Below, one piece after another: positions 43,061 through 51,746 of a stretch of 64,000 nt of DNA (the stretch's first letter is position 1; every line of letters starts with the position of its first letter). Source of the DNA: Akkermansia muciniphila (GTDB lineage Bacteria > Verrucomicrobiota > Verrucomicrobiia > Verrucomicrobiales > Akkermansiaceae); assembly GCF_040616545.1 (NCBI RefSeq), contig NZ_CP156688.1:2604001-2668000 (forward strand). The letters are read 5' to 3'. Position numbers and translations under genes: made by a program. Under the pieces are notes generated by a model. The model searched no databases. It had not been told where the DNA came from and was given only the letters and a program-made list of their open reading frames with translations.

Positions 43061-44368
43061 ATGAACCTTCACTCCCATTCCATTCCCTCCCTGCAAGGGG
43101 TACTGACCGTGCCCGGAGACAAGAGCATCTCCCACCGCGCCGCCATTCTGGGCGGTCTGGCGAAAGGGGTGACGGAGGTGGATAATTTCCTGTGCAGTGA
43201 AGACTGCCTGAATACCCTGCGCGCCATGGAACAGCTGGGAGCGAAGGTGGAGGTGCTGGAAGAACGGGAGGGGTACGGCCCCGTCCGCTTCCGCATGACG
43301 GGCGTGGCCATGAAGCCCGCGGCCCCCGCCCGGCCCATTGACTGCGGCAATTCCGGCACGGGCATGAGGCTGCTTGCCGGCATGCTGGCCGCCTGCCCCT
43401 TTGATTCCGAGATGTTCGGAGACGCTTCCCTGAGTTCCCGCCCCATGGGCCGCATCATGCAGCCGCTGGAACAGATGGGCGCGCGGATTGAAGCCCGCGG
43501 CGCCAAGCCGGGCTGCGCCCCCCTGTATATCCATGGCGGCCGCGTTCACCCCATTTCCTACACGCTGCCCATGGCGAGCGCCCAGGTGAAAAGCGCCATC
43601 CTGCTGGCCGCCATGTTTGCGGACGGCGTTACCACCGTGCGCCAGCCCGCCGTCACCCGTGACCACACGGAACGCCTGTTCCGCCACTTTGGCGTGCCCT
43701 GCACCGTGGACGGCCTGACCGTGAGTACAAAAGGTCCAGCGCTTCCCATGGCCCATGACCTGACGGTCCCCGCAGACATTTCTTCCGCCGCCTTCTGGAT
43801 GGTGGCCGCCGCCAGCCGTCCCGGCTCCCGGCTGACGCTGCGCCAGGTGGGCCTGAACGATACCCGGAACGCCGTCATCAGCGCGCTGAAGAGGATGGGC
43901 GTGCGAATGGATATTGCCACCACGTCCCCGGAGGATGCGGGGGAACCGTACGGGGATATCACCGTATACGGCTCGGACGCCCTGCACGGAACCAGCCTGC
44001 TTCCGGAGGAGATTCCCAACCTGATTGACGAGATTCCCATCCTGGCCGTGGCCGGAGCCCTGGGCCAGGGAGATTTCATCGTCCGCAACGCCCATGAACT
44101 GCGCGTCAAGGAGACGGACCGCATCGCCACCACGGCGGCGAACCTCCGCCTTATGGGCGTAAACGTGGAGGAATTTGACGACGGCATGATCGTTCACGGC
44201 GGCACCGCGCTGAAAGGCGCAGAACTTCCCAGCTACGGGGACCACCGCATCGCCATGAGCTTCCTGGTGGCCGGGTTCAGCGCCCAGGGGGATACCGTGC
44301 TGACGGATGCGGAGTGCATTAATACGTCCTACCCGGGTTTTGAACAGGATTTAGGGCAGTTTATTTAA
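43061..44368 (+). CDS. aroA: EPSP synthase (3-phosphoshikimate 1-carboxyvinyltransferase)
   Basis: 435 residues. It has the family signatures LTVPGDKSISHRAAILGGL, DCGNSGTGMRLLAGML (substrate and PEP contacts), RDHTERLFRHFG and DEIPILAVAGALG. It joins shikimate-3-phosphate and PEP, two steps of the chorismate route before aroC, which is also in the window. The ATG at 43061 gives MNLHSHSIPSLQGVL, a normal start. The LPSYGDHRIAMSFLVAG segment near the C-terminus is complete, so the enzyme should be active. Confidence 0.96.
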   Translation: MNLHSHSIPSLQGVLTVPGDKSISHRAAILGGLAKGVTEVDNFLCSEDCLNTLRAMEQLGAKVEVLEEREGYGPVRFRMTGVAMKPAAPARPIDCGNSGTGMRLLAGMLAACPFDSEMFGDASLSSRPMGRIMQPLEQMGARIEARGAKPGCAPLYIHGGRVHPISYTLPMASAQVKSAILLAAMFADGVTTVRQPAVTRDHTERLFRHFGVPCTVDGLTVSTKGPALPMAHDLTVPADISSAAFWMVAAASRPGSRLTLRQVGLNDTRNAVISALKRMGVRMDIATTSPEDAGEPYGDITVYGSDALHGTSLLPEEIPNLIDEIPILAVAGALGQGDFIVRNAHELRVKETDRIATTAANLRLMGVNVEEFDDGMIVHGGTALKGAELPSYGDHRIAMSFLVAGFSAQGDTVLTDAECINTSYPGFEQDLGQFI

Positions 44369-44464
44369 TCCTGCAAGCTCTCTCATTAAAATTTCCCTCC
44401 GCCGTACTTCGGAAAAAATTTCATTCACGCAGGCCCGGAGGCTTTCTCCCCGTCGCCGGGCACG

Positions 44465-44812
44465 TTATTCCCCTTGTCCCTCCTTCACTTCCCTGGCGCG
44501 GCACAGTTCCCGCCAGCCGGGAAAATTCCATTGGCTTGGGAAGCCCCGGCACTGGCGCGGTTTGACGGGATTGATCCGGCAGCCGTTTTCCGTGAGCATC
44601 ATGCAGGCGCCGTCCTCCGCGTCCCGGATGGATAATCCCTGCCTGTTGGCGCGTAAACGGCAGCACTCGTCGATAAACGCCTGTTCCTCCATGTGCAGGA
44701 AACGGGAGATTTCCCGCACTTCATCCTCTTCTATGCACACGTCCCCCGCCCAGCGGCAGCACGCGCCGCACCGGGCGCATTCATACCGCGCCGCCTTTCC
44801 GCTTTCCGTCAT
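44465..44812 (-). CDS. YkgJ-family cysteine-cluster protein
   Basis: 115 residues from the ATG at 44812 (MTESGKAARYECARCGACC). The N-terminal CARCGACC and the later Cys pairs (DECC, DGACMML, GCRIN, PRQCRGFP) fit the YkgJ/UPF0153 pattern of up to eight Cys thought to bind zinc or an iron-sulfur cluster. Biological function is unknown. It begins 9 bases after the stop of the upstream glycosyltransferase-like gene, so the two are likely in one transcript. Confidence 0.85.
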   Translation of the reverse strand: MTESGKAARYECARCGACCRWAGDVCIEEDEVREISRFLHMEEQAFIDECCRLRANRQGLSIRDAEDGACMMLTENGCRINPVKPRQCRGFPSQWNFPGWRELCRAREVKEGQGE

Positions 44813-44820
44813 GCGCCTCC

Positions 44821-45654
44821 TTAAGTGAAAATTCCCCGGATAACGCCTATGTTCATGTGGGCGTCCCTCCACCGCGGATTATTGACGGCGGTTTCAAAGT
44901 CCTGGGGCAGTTTCCCGATGGTGCCGGGGGCCTGCGCCAGCCCCGTCAGGATCTGCTTGAGCCTGGAGCGGGAAATGAGGGTGGGCTGGTTCGTCCATTG
45001 GAACACTTCACTGTCAATGATATAGCCTTCATCAATCTTGGTGATGTATTTGGGGAAGCGCAGGTGGGGGTTCTGCTCCACGTAAACGCAGCGGCCGATG
45101 GAGCGCTTGGAGCGGAAAGGATGGAAGAAGCGCCGGAGGCTCTTGACCCAGTCCGGGGCCTCGGACAGCCCTTCCGCATGCACCCACATGGTAGCCAGCT
45201 GTTCCACGGGATAAAAGTAGGAGTACGTGTAGGCGGCCTTGTAACGCGTGCTGCCCCGCCATGCATGGCGCAGGCGCACCATGTCCGCCTGGCCGGACGT
45301 CAGCAGCTCCAGTGCCCGCTTCAACTGCTTCTCCAGGGTTTCCCCACGCAGATGCTCCCAGATCATGCAGTCGTCCTCCGCCAGCAGGATATAATCCGTA
45401 TCCAGGGAGTTGACCGCCGTGTGGAGCGTTCCTATAAAGCCGCCGTCCGCGGGGGATGCCTCCGCGGAAAGCCCGTAGGAGAGGGCCGTTTCGCACACCT
45501 TGGTGGCATTCTCCGGAAAAACGATGCAGGCCTCATCAAAATATTCCAGCAGGCCTGCCCTGTCATAGGACGCCAGCGTCATGGCCAGCGTATACGGGGC
45601 ATTATCGCACAGCAGGGCCAGACCAACTTTTTTATCTTGATAGAGAATTCCCAT
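44821..45654 (-). CDS. Glycosyltransferase-like protein
   Basis: 277 residues from the ATG at 45654. The N-terminal strand VGLALLCDNAPYTLAMTLAS and the acidic motif LLAEDDCMIWEHL (an EDD in place of the classical DxD) are consistent with a GT-A fold glycosyltransferase. It has no signal peptide or membrane span. Residues about 150-210 are basic and aromatic. The donor and acceptor are unknown. It is cotranscribed with the YkgJ gene and divergent from a lipoprotein gene. Confidence 0.55.
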   Translation of the reverse strand: MGILYQDKKVGLALLCDNAPYTLAMTLASYDRAGLLEYFDEACIVFPENATKVCETALSYGLSAEASPADGGFIGTLHTAVNSLDTDYILLAEDDCMIWEHLRGETLEKQLKRALELLTSGQADMVRLRHAWRGSTRYKAAYTYSYFYPVEQLATMWVHAEGLSEAPDWVKSLRRFFHPFRSKRSIGRCVYVEQNPHLRFPKYITKIDEGYIIDSEVFQWTNQPTLISRSRLKQILTGLAQAPGTIGKLPQDFETAVNNPRWRDAHMNIGVIRGIFT

Positions 45655-45783
45655 CACGTAGAACGTTTTTGCAGTCTAAGACAAGAGGAAGCCCGTTTCC
45701 AAGCAAAATAATTTTAAACAAATGTACATTTCTCCCGCCGCTTTCCAGGCAAAGGGAAAAAACGCCCACTCCATTTCAACATC

Positions 45784-46674
45784 ATGAAAGCATACGATAT
45801 TTTAAAGAATTCTCTGCTGGCGGCAGCCATCGGCTGCGCCCTGTCCAGTTGCTATGATCCCTATTATGACAGTTTCAGCGTATCGGGATCCTACAGCAGC
45901 GGCGGCTCCGGCGCGTCCTACATGTATGACAATGCCGGCTATCCCATTTACGGGTACTACGGGGGCAGGCCCATTTATGCCTATGACACGTTCGGCAGCC
46001 CCATTTACTCCATCAGCCTGATCCGGCCCAATTATTACATTCCCACGTGGGGCCCCGCTCCCTATTACCGCGGGCACTACATCCGGCCCCATTACTGCCG
46101 CCCCATGGCGCGTCCGCCCATGAAACCCCAGTACAGGCCGGATCATTTCCGTCCGGACCACCGTCCGGGGAACAACAGGCCGGTTCCCCAGCCAGGGAGG
46201 CCGGGCCACCGTCCGGACTTCGGCAAACCCGGCAGTCCCTCCCGTCCCCCCGTGATTCATCCCGGCGGCGGCCACAACCGCCCGGACCGTCCCGGAATCA
46301 GCCAGCCCGGCGGCAGCCACGGGAAGCCGGACTTTGGAAAACCCGGCCGTCCTTCACGCCCTTCCGCAAACAATCCCCACCGTCCCGGCGGCAATAATCC
46401 CGGCGGTTCGCATCGTCCGGGCATAAGCCGCCCGGAGGGCAGCCGCCCATCCAGACCGGATTCCGGCCGTCCTTCCATGCCGTCATCACGGCCAGCCCCG
46501 TCCAATCCGGGCATGAGCCGTCCCGGCAGCGCGCCGTCCGTCTCCAGGCCTTCTTCCCCGCCGCCGTCCGCCGGCGCGCCTGTCAGGCCGTCCTCTCCTC
46601 CTTCTGCCGCTCCGTCCCGTCCCTCCCCCCGGCCTTCCGCTCCGGGCGGAGCCCATGGTCCGCACAGGAGATAG
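45784..46674 (+). CDS. Pro/Arg/Gly-rich repetitive lipoprotein
   Basis: 296 residues with a lipoprotein signal (MKAYDILKNSLLAAAIGCALSSC), Cys23 being the probable acylation site. The mature N-terminal part is Tyr/Gly/Ser-rich (DPYYDSFSVSGSYSSGGSG). From about residue 110 onward it is low-complexity Arg/Pro/Ser/Gly with repeated units such as DFGKPG, RPGIS and SRPS. Such composition suggests a disordered, positively charged surface protein, perhaps for adhesion or polymer binding. No catalytic domain is present. Confidence 0.7.
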   Translation: MKAYDILKNSLLAAAIGCALSSCYDPYYDSFSVSGSYSSGGSGASYMYDNAGYPIYGYYGGRPIYAYDTFGSPIYSISLIRPNYYIPTWGPAPYYRGHYIRPHYCRPMARPPMKPQYRPDHFRPDHRPGNNRPVPQPGRPGHRPDFGKPGSPSRPPVIHPGGGHNRPDRPGISQPGGSHGKPDFGKPGRPSRPSANNPHRPGGNNPGGSHRPGISRPEGSRPSRPDSGRPSMPSSRPAPSNPGMSRPGSAPSVSRPSSPPPSAGAPVRPSSPPSAAPSRPSPRPSAPGGAHGPHRR

Positions 46675-46696
46675 CCGCCTCTGCAAGGTTCTTCCT

Positions 46697-46752
46697 GCGG
46701 GGCTGTCTTGCGAAGGGTTTGATAAACCGGGAAAAGACAGCCCCGCCTTTTA
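46697..46752 (+). terminator. Rho-independent terminator
   Basis: GCGGGGCTGTCTT pairs perfectly with AAGACAGCCCCGC (13 bases), followed by CTTTTAC. It ends the Pro/Arg-rich lipoprotein transcript. Confidence 0.88.
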
Positions 46753-46816
46753 CCCGGGAAAGACAGGCAAGAATGGGGCTTCCCACCGTGAACGGCTTGG
46801 AAGACGGCAGGGCGCC

Positions 46817-47092
46817 CTATTGCTTTTTCCAGCGTTTCAGCGTGGGAAAATACCGGGTCATTTGAGCAACGGCTTCCTCCCTGGTAAAAGAAGAGCCATT
46901 TTCCTTGTTGAACTCCTCCACAAATCCGGCGCAATGCGCAATCATCTCCTCCATGGTGCAGTCTGAGGTAAAGGCTCCGCCTTGAAAGCAATAGCAGCAG
47001 TATTCCTCACTGGCGCTTCCGTCATGACTGGTGCCGCAATCCTCTTTGCTTTTCAGGGGCATGCCGCAGCTTTGGCAGAATGGCGTATTCAT
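46817..47092 (-). CDS. Small zinc-ribbon protein
   Basis: 91 residues. CQSCGMPL near the N-terminus and EEYCCYCFQGG form a four-Cys ribbon, and the family segment GTSHDGSASEEYCCYC is typical of the Zn_ribbon_2 domain. Its function is unknown; the small size suggests a partner-binding or regulatory role. It lies 66 bases downstream of the histidine kinase on the same strand, so it could be a late member of that transcript. Confidence 0.78.
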   Translation of the reverse strand: MNTPFCQSCGMPLKSKEDCGTSHDGSASEEYCCYCFQGGAFTSDCTMEEMIAHCAGFVEEFNKENGSSFTREEAVAQMTRYFPTLKRWKKQ

Positions 47093-47158
47093 GAAAAAGG
47101 ATTAAAACCTATCCGGCCGCTTTTTTGAAGAAAAATGTTTCCTGGCGGAACGGTGGGC

Positions 47159-49243
47159 TCACACCCTGGAAAAAGGGAGCCTGAGGGCAAACCGGCATCC
47201 GTGTCCGGAACTTTCCTCCAGGCACAAATCCCCGCCCATGCTCCTGGCCAGCTCCCGGGACAACGCCAGCCCCAGCCCCACGCCCGGCTGTTTTCCGGCG
47301 GCTTCCTCCGCAGACCTGGAAAAGGGGCGGAACAGTTTGCCTTTCAGGGAATCGGAGATGCCTTTCCCTTCATCCTCCACGCGGATAACCAGAAAACGCT
47401 TCTCCATTTTCAGCTCCACCTTCAGGATGCTTCCGTCAAACCGCGCGTACTTGGCGGCGTTGTCCGCCAGGTTATACACAATCTGCTCCACGGCGGTCAT
47501 GTCCGCCATCACGCTCTCCTGCTGCAACTCCGGCGCCACGGAAAGCTGGGAGTCCATGCCGGCTGCGGTCATCCGGGGGGAAATGCGGGCAATGACGGAG
47601 GCGGCCAGCTCCGGCACGGGAATCTTCTCCGGATGGAGGGAAATAGAATTTTTCTCCACCCGGGCATAGCTCAGCACATTATCCACCAGATGCGTCAGCC
47701 TGCCTGCCTCGTTTTTCAGGATGTCCACATAGTCCATTTCCCTGCCCTTGGGCACCAGGCCGGAGGAGAGCATTTCCGTGTACATGTTAAAGGTGGTCAG
47801 CGGCGTTCTCAGCTCATGGGTTACGGCGGAAACAAAGACGGCGCGGCGTTCGCTCAACCGGATAAGGCCAATCATGAAGCCGATGACCCCGCACAGGGCC
47901 AGAATGCCGCAGAACCACGCCATGGCGATGGAGTTCCACACCGTGCGCAGGGAGTTGGCAGGCATGGGAGGCAGATTCCCCGGGTTCAGCATGGCGGGAA
48001 TGCCAGCCAGGGTCAGATAGCTTTCCTCCCGGCCGTCCGCCGGCGCCAGGGTGGCATCCGGCAAAATATCAGCCACGGATTCCAGAAGGTAGGCGGACAA
48101 TTTGTCCCAATCCAGCCAGATGCCCTGCACCCATACCTGGCCGTGGTCTGAAATGCGGCGCGTCAGGAAGCACTCACTCCCCTCCTGCCACCTGGGCTGG
48201 AGGGAGGAAATGGAGAGCTCCCTGTAACTTTCCGGGGCGCCGGCCATCCTTTCACGGCGGGGAACGGTTATCTCCGCCAAATTTTCCTGCGGCGCGCTTG
48301 CCGGGGGCGCCTTTTCTTCATGGACTTCAAACTGAAGCCTCTTCCCGTCCAGGGTCAATTCCCCGGCTCCGGTATCCAGAAGAGCCACAATATCTCCGGA
48401 CTTGCTTTTCTGCTTTTTTCCGGTCTTCAAGGGACCTCCATAAGTCAGGCATTGGCCCTTGTGTTCCAGATTTTCCATGCCATTCACCGACCCTGAAACG
48501 GTCATCCGGCCTTCCCCCTCAACATCCCTTTTCCCGCGCTGGAGGGATTCCACGGCCTTCTTTTTTACCTTGACGCTGACATTGTACTCCTGCTGGCTGT
48601 TGGAAAGGTTTTTGCGCATGTTGTAGTCTTCCATTCCCTGCTGGAAGGCTTTCCGGCTTTCCACCGCCAGTTCCTGCGGCATGCCGTTCTTCTGCTGTTC
48701 CTTTCCGCCCACGATGGTCACGGAAGATATCTGTACCGCTTCTGCCGGCGGAGGGGCGGAGAAAGTATCCGGCTGCGGCTGCGTCACTTCTTCCCTGGAA
48801 ATGGAGGAAGGCTGCGGCAAATTCTTCATGGCGTCCACCACATGGCTGCCCCACCCGGATTTTCCCAGTTGGATGACATATTCCAGACGCTCCGCACCTT
48901 TCTGGGGTGAGGAAACCTTCCCCTGCGGGTCTATCTGGAAATACAGTTTGGCAAACTCGGATAAATCCGGCATGGAGCCCTCCTTCCTGAGGGATTCCGC
49001 CAGAGCGCCCCTCTGGAAATATTCTCCGGGAGAACGGTTGTTTTCCCCGGCAATCATGGAGGCCAGCAGGGAATCCATGCGCCACAGGGCCAGGCGGCTC
49101 TGCTCCACCAGGCGTATCTGGTGCGTCTCCGCCAGCCTGCGCTTCTCTGCGTCCAGCATGGAATGGCTGAGCCACCCCATCACCCCCAGCAGAATCAGCA
49201 GGCAGGACCACAGCAGCAAATGGAAGGAAAAACGGCTGCTCAT
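47159..49243 (-). CDS. Sensor histidine kinase
   Basis: 694 residues. The N-terminus has one membrane helix (about 6-27), then a large periplasmic sensor domain to about 430 with no recognised family, and a second helix (about 432-455). His476 in AVTHELRTPLTTF is the phosphorylated residue. The ATPase part has NLADNAAKYA (N box), DEGKGI (G1) and GVGLGLALS (G2). It would phosphorylate the response regulator encoded just upstream, whose stop overlaps this start by 4 bases. The signal sensed is unknown; the periplasmic domain is unusually long. Confidence 0.93.
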   Translation of the reverse strand: MSSRFSFHLLLWSCLLILLGVMGWLSHSMLDAEKRRLAETHQIRLVEQSRLALWRMDSLLASMIAGENNRSPGEYFQRGALAESLRKEGSMPDLSEFAKLYFQIDPQGKVSSPQKGAERLEYVIQLGKSGWGSHVVDAMKNLPQPSSISREEVTQPQPDTFSAPPPAEAVQISSVTIVGGKEQQKNGMPQELAVESRKAFQQGMEDYNMRKNLSNSQQEYNVSVKVKKKAVESLQRGKRDVEGEGRMTVSGSVNGMENLEHKGQCLTYGGPLKTGKKQKSKSGDIVALLDTGAGELTLDGKRLQFEVHEEKAPPASAPQENLAEITVPRRERMAGAPESYRELSISSLQPRWQEGSECFLTRRISDHGQVWVQGIWLDWDKLSAYLLESVADILPDATLAPADGREESYLTLAGIPAMLNPGNLPPMPANSLRTVWNSIAMAWFCGILALCGVIGFMIGLIRLSERRAVFVSAVTHELRTPLTTFNMYTEMLSSGLVPKGREMDYVDILKNEAGRLTHLVDNVLSYARVEKNSISLHPEKIPVPELAASVIARISPRMTAAGMDSQLSVAPELQQESVMADMTAVEQIVYNLADNAAKYARFDGSILKVELKMEKRFLVIRVEDEGKGISDSLKGKLFRPFSRSAEEAAGKQPGVGLGLALSRELARSMGGDLCLEESSGHGCRFALRLPFSRV

Positions 49244-49929
49244 GCATCATCCTCCCAAACGTAGCCCTGCCCCCTGAGGGTGCGGATGACGGCGGCATTC
49301 CTTTTCCCCATTTTTTCCCGCAGGCGGGCGATCGTGGTGTCAATGCTCCGCGTTTCCACCAGCCGGGGGTCCATCTTCCAGACCCTCGCCAGGATTTCCT
49401 CACGGGTGATGATTCTTCCGGCATTGGCCGCCAGATGGCGCGCCAGGTCAAATTCCTTGGTCGTCAGCGTCACGGGGCCCTCCTCCAGCACCAGGGCGCG
49501 GGTGGCAAAATCCAGGTGCCCTTCCGGCAGCATGACGCGGCTGACGGCGCTGGGCCTTTCCGGGGACCGCCTCAGCACGGCCTCTATCCTGGCAAGAACC
49601 TCCAGCAGGCTGAAGGGCTTCACCACGTAATCATCCGCCCCCAGCTTCAGCCCCTTCACCTTGTCCGCCTCCGCCCCCTTGGCGGTAAGCATCAGCACGG
49701 GAACCGTGGCCCGGTCTTCCCGGATGCGCCTCAGCAGGTCAAATCCGTTCGCTCCGGGCAGCACTACATCCAGCAGGGCCAGGTCATACTCTTCTGCGTG
49801 GATCATTTCCAGAGCTTCATAGCCGTCCCCGGCGGACAAAACGTCATAGCCGGACACCGAGAGGGCGTCCGCCAGGCCGTTTCTGATGGCATGGTCGTCT
49901 TCTACGACCAGAATGCGGTAGCGGTGCAT
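49240..49929 (-). CDS. OmpR/PhoB-family response regulator
   Basis: 229 residues from the ATG at 49929 (MHRYRILVVEDDHAIRNGLA); the frame to 49992 adds an unneeded 21 residues. The receiver has Asp54 (LALLDVVLPG) as the phosphorylation site, an acidic pair Asp11-Asp12, and Lys104 in YVVKPF. The C-terminal winged helix (TKEFDLARHLAANAGRII, then SIDTTIARLREKMG, then TLRGQGYVWE) binds DNA. Regulated genes are unknown, but the adjacent von Willebrand protein genes are candidates by position. Confidence 0.95.
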   Translation of the reverse strand: MHRYRILVVEDDHAIRNGLADALSVSGYDVLSAGDGYEALEMIHAEEYDLALLDVVLPGANGFDLLRRIREDRATVPVLMLTAKGAEADKVKGLKLGADDYVVKPFSLLEVLARIEAVLRRSPERPSAVSRVMLPEGHLDFATRALVLEEGPVTLTTKEFDLARHLAANAGRIITREEILARVWKMDPRLVETRSIDTTIARLREKMGKRNAAVIRTLRGQGYVWEDDA

Positions 49930-49982
49930 GTATGCAGAGTAATCTATCAAATATAAACGTTCCGGTAAAACCGGTTTTTTCA

Positions 49983-50031
49983 GAAAGAACAATCCTGCGG
50001 GACCGCCCGTACTCCCGGGCAGCCCCGCAGG
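49983..50031 (-). terminator. Terminator after the VWA gene
   Basis: On the minus strand a long stem CCTGCGGG/CCCGCAGG with inner GCCCG/CGGGC is followed by ATTGTTCTTTCTG, T-rich but not pure. It would separate the VWA genes from the two-component genes. Confidence 0.72.
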
Positions 50032-50051
50032 GCACTCATTTCTTCACTCTG

Positions 50052-51719
50052 TTATTTCATAGGGGAATTTTTTCCTTCCGCTCCGTTCTCTTCCACAAAG
50101 GAAAACTGCTTTTTGGAAGCCTGCTTCCGTACGGCCTGGATAATGGCGTCATCCAGGCTGTCCGGCCCGGCATTCCCGGAAACGCTCTGCTGCGCCTTCC
50201 ACCTGGCCAGCCATTCGCTGCGCAGGGCATCCAGCTCCATCACCTTTTTCTGCAGGGCTCCGCGTTCTTCCGCCTTCTTCTTCACCACGGCCTCCAATTC
50301 TTCCGGGGTTTTGCCTTCCAGTTCCTTGGGAAGCTGTCCGGCGCCATTCAACTTGCCCAGAGCCTTGGCTCCGTCCCGTTCGTAAAGGTCCACCAGGTCC
50401 CAGGAGGTATTGCGGTACGCCGCCTTGTTGGCCTTCGCCTTGACGCGGCCCGCGTAAGCCGTGGATGACAGCTCCCGCGCCAGCCTGTCCTGGCCCTCCT
50501 GCTTGCTCAGCCGTTCAGCCTGAACTTCCTGGGAACCGTAGGCCAGATACGTCCCGTTCAGGGAGGAGCTCAGCTTGGCAAGCTCCCCGTCATAGGGCGT
50601 TTCCGGGTCCGGGGGAGTGGCATTGTGGTCAATGTTGAGGAAGCTGCCGTCCCCCTTCTTGGCGCCGTCCTTCCACAGGGCCGTATCCCGGTCCCCCGCA
50701 TTCCCGCAATGAATGGTATTGACGGTGATGCCCTTCGCCAGGCCCCGCGCGATAGATTCCGCATACGGCACATTGCCCTGGTTGAAGGGTTCATTGCCGG
50801 CAATAAACACCAGTTTCAGCGCATTGGGGTCCTCCGTATTCCATTTCAGCTCCTTCACGGCCCGGTCAATGACGGCGCCGCAGCATTCCGTGCCGCCGTT
50901 GGTTTTCAGCTTGAACAATTCCTCGGAGACCTTGTCCAGATCATCCGTGAGCGGAAGCACCTGGCGGACCCACGCGTCTTTGGAAGACAGCCCGTCGTTT
51001 CCATATTCATAAAGGGCAATTTGGATATCGGGCAATTTACCGTTCTGGCGCGCCAGCGTCATGTCATTGACAATCTTCCACAGGTACGTGCGCGCCTGGT
51101 TGATGAGTCCGGTCATGCTGCCGGAGGTATCCAGCAAAAGGGCAATCTGGACCGCGGCGCGGTCTTCCTTTTTTACAGCCGCCTGCTCCGGCGCGGCGGC
51201 CGTTCCGCAAGAAGCTTCTTCCTTCACCGGAACCACGCTGACCTCCATGCCGCCCGGAACGGCGCCTTTTGCGGTGGTGATGGAATACGCGGCCTCCTTC
51301 ACACCGTCAGCCTTCTCCGCTTTCACCGTACTTATGATGATGCCGGAGCTGCCTTTCCCCGTGGTCCTTATGGAATAGGCAGCTTCCATCTTCGGGGTTA
51401 CGCTGATCTCCATTTCTCCGAGGACGGCCCCGTTCCTGGCCGTGACGGAATAGGAGGCTCCCTTAATCTCCCCGGCCTTTTCCGGTTCAGCCGCGCTTAT
51501 GACCACGCAGGAAGCGTGCCCCGCAGCGGAACTTACAGTAGCGGAAGACACGGATTTTTTCACCTCCTGCGCGTTCCCCTGCTGTCCCGGAGTAAGGGAG
51601 GATTTACCCTTTTCCTGCGGAACGGGCTGCCCGGCCGCGGGAATGGCCGGGGATTCGCCATGCGCGCAGAATGCTCCGGCGCCCAGCAGCCCCAATGTAC
51701 ATGCAATAATATGGTTCAT
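50052..51719 (-). CDS. Secreted von Willebrand factor A protein
   Basis: 555 residues with a signal peptide (MNHIIACTLGLLGAGAFCAH). A Ser/Ala/Val-rich stalk holds two imperfect repeats of about 50 residues (69-121 and 124-172) with alternating Val/Ile. The VWA domain begins near 190 and carries the metal-ion site DTSGSM (Asp197). The C-terminal 140 residues are Lys/Glu-rich and helical. VWA domains usually bind other proteins through a metal ion; the target is unknown. It follows the VIT/VWA gene by 27 bases, probably in one transcript. Confidence 0.85.
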   Translation of the reverse strand: MNHIIACTLGLLGAGAFCAHGESPAIPAAGQPVPQEKGKSSLTPGQQGNAQEVKKSVSSATVSSAAGHASCVVISAAEPEKAGEIKGASYSVTARNGAVLGEMEISVTPKMEAAYSIRTTGKGSSGIIISTVKAEKADGVKEAAYSITTAKGAVPGGMEVSVVPVKEEASCGTAAAPEQAAVKKEDRAAVQIALLLDTSGSMTGLINQARTYLWKIVNDMTLARQNGKLPDIQIALYEYGNDGLSSKDAWVRQVLPLTDDLDKVSEELFKLKTNGGTECCGAVIDRAVKELKWNTEDPNALKLVFIAGNEPFNQGNVPYAESIARGLAKGITVNTIHCGNAGDRDTALWKDGAKKGDGSFLNIDHNATPPDPETPYDGELAKLSSSLNGTYLAYGSQEVQAERLSKQEGQDRLARELSSTAYAGRVKAKANKAAYRNTSWDLVDLYERDGAKALGKLNGAGQLPKELEGKTPEELEAVVKKKAEERGALQKKVMELDALRSEWLARWKAQQSVSGNAGPDSLDDAIIQAVRKQASKKQFSFVEENGAEGKNSPMK

Positions 51720-51746
51720 GATTGTTGATTAGTATTTATTGTTTGT

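Noticed and set aside
46257-46991. 244-codon minus-strand frame opposite the Pro/Arg-rich lipoprotein
   Set aside because: Antisense of a low-complexity gene; Gly/Arg-rich without a domain, signal or ribosome site.
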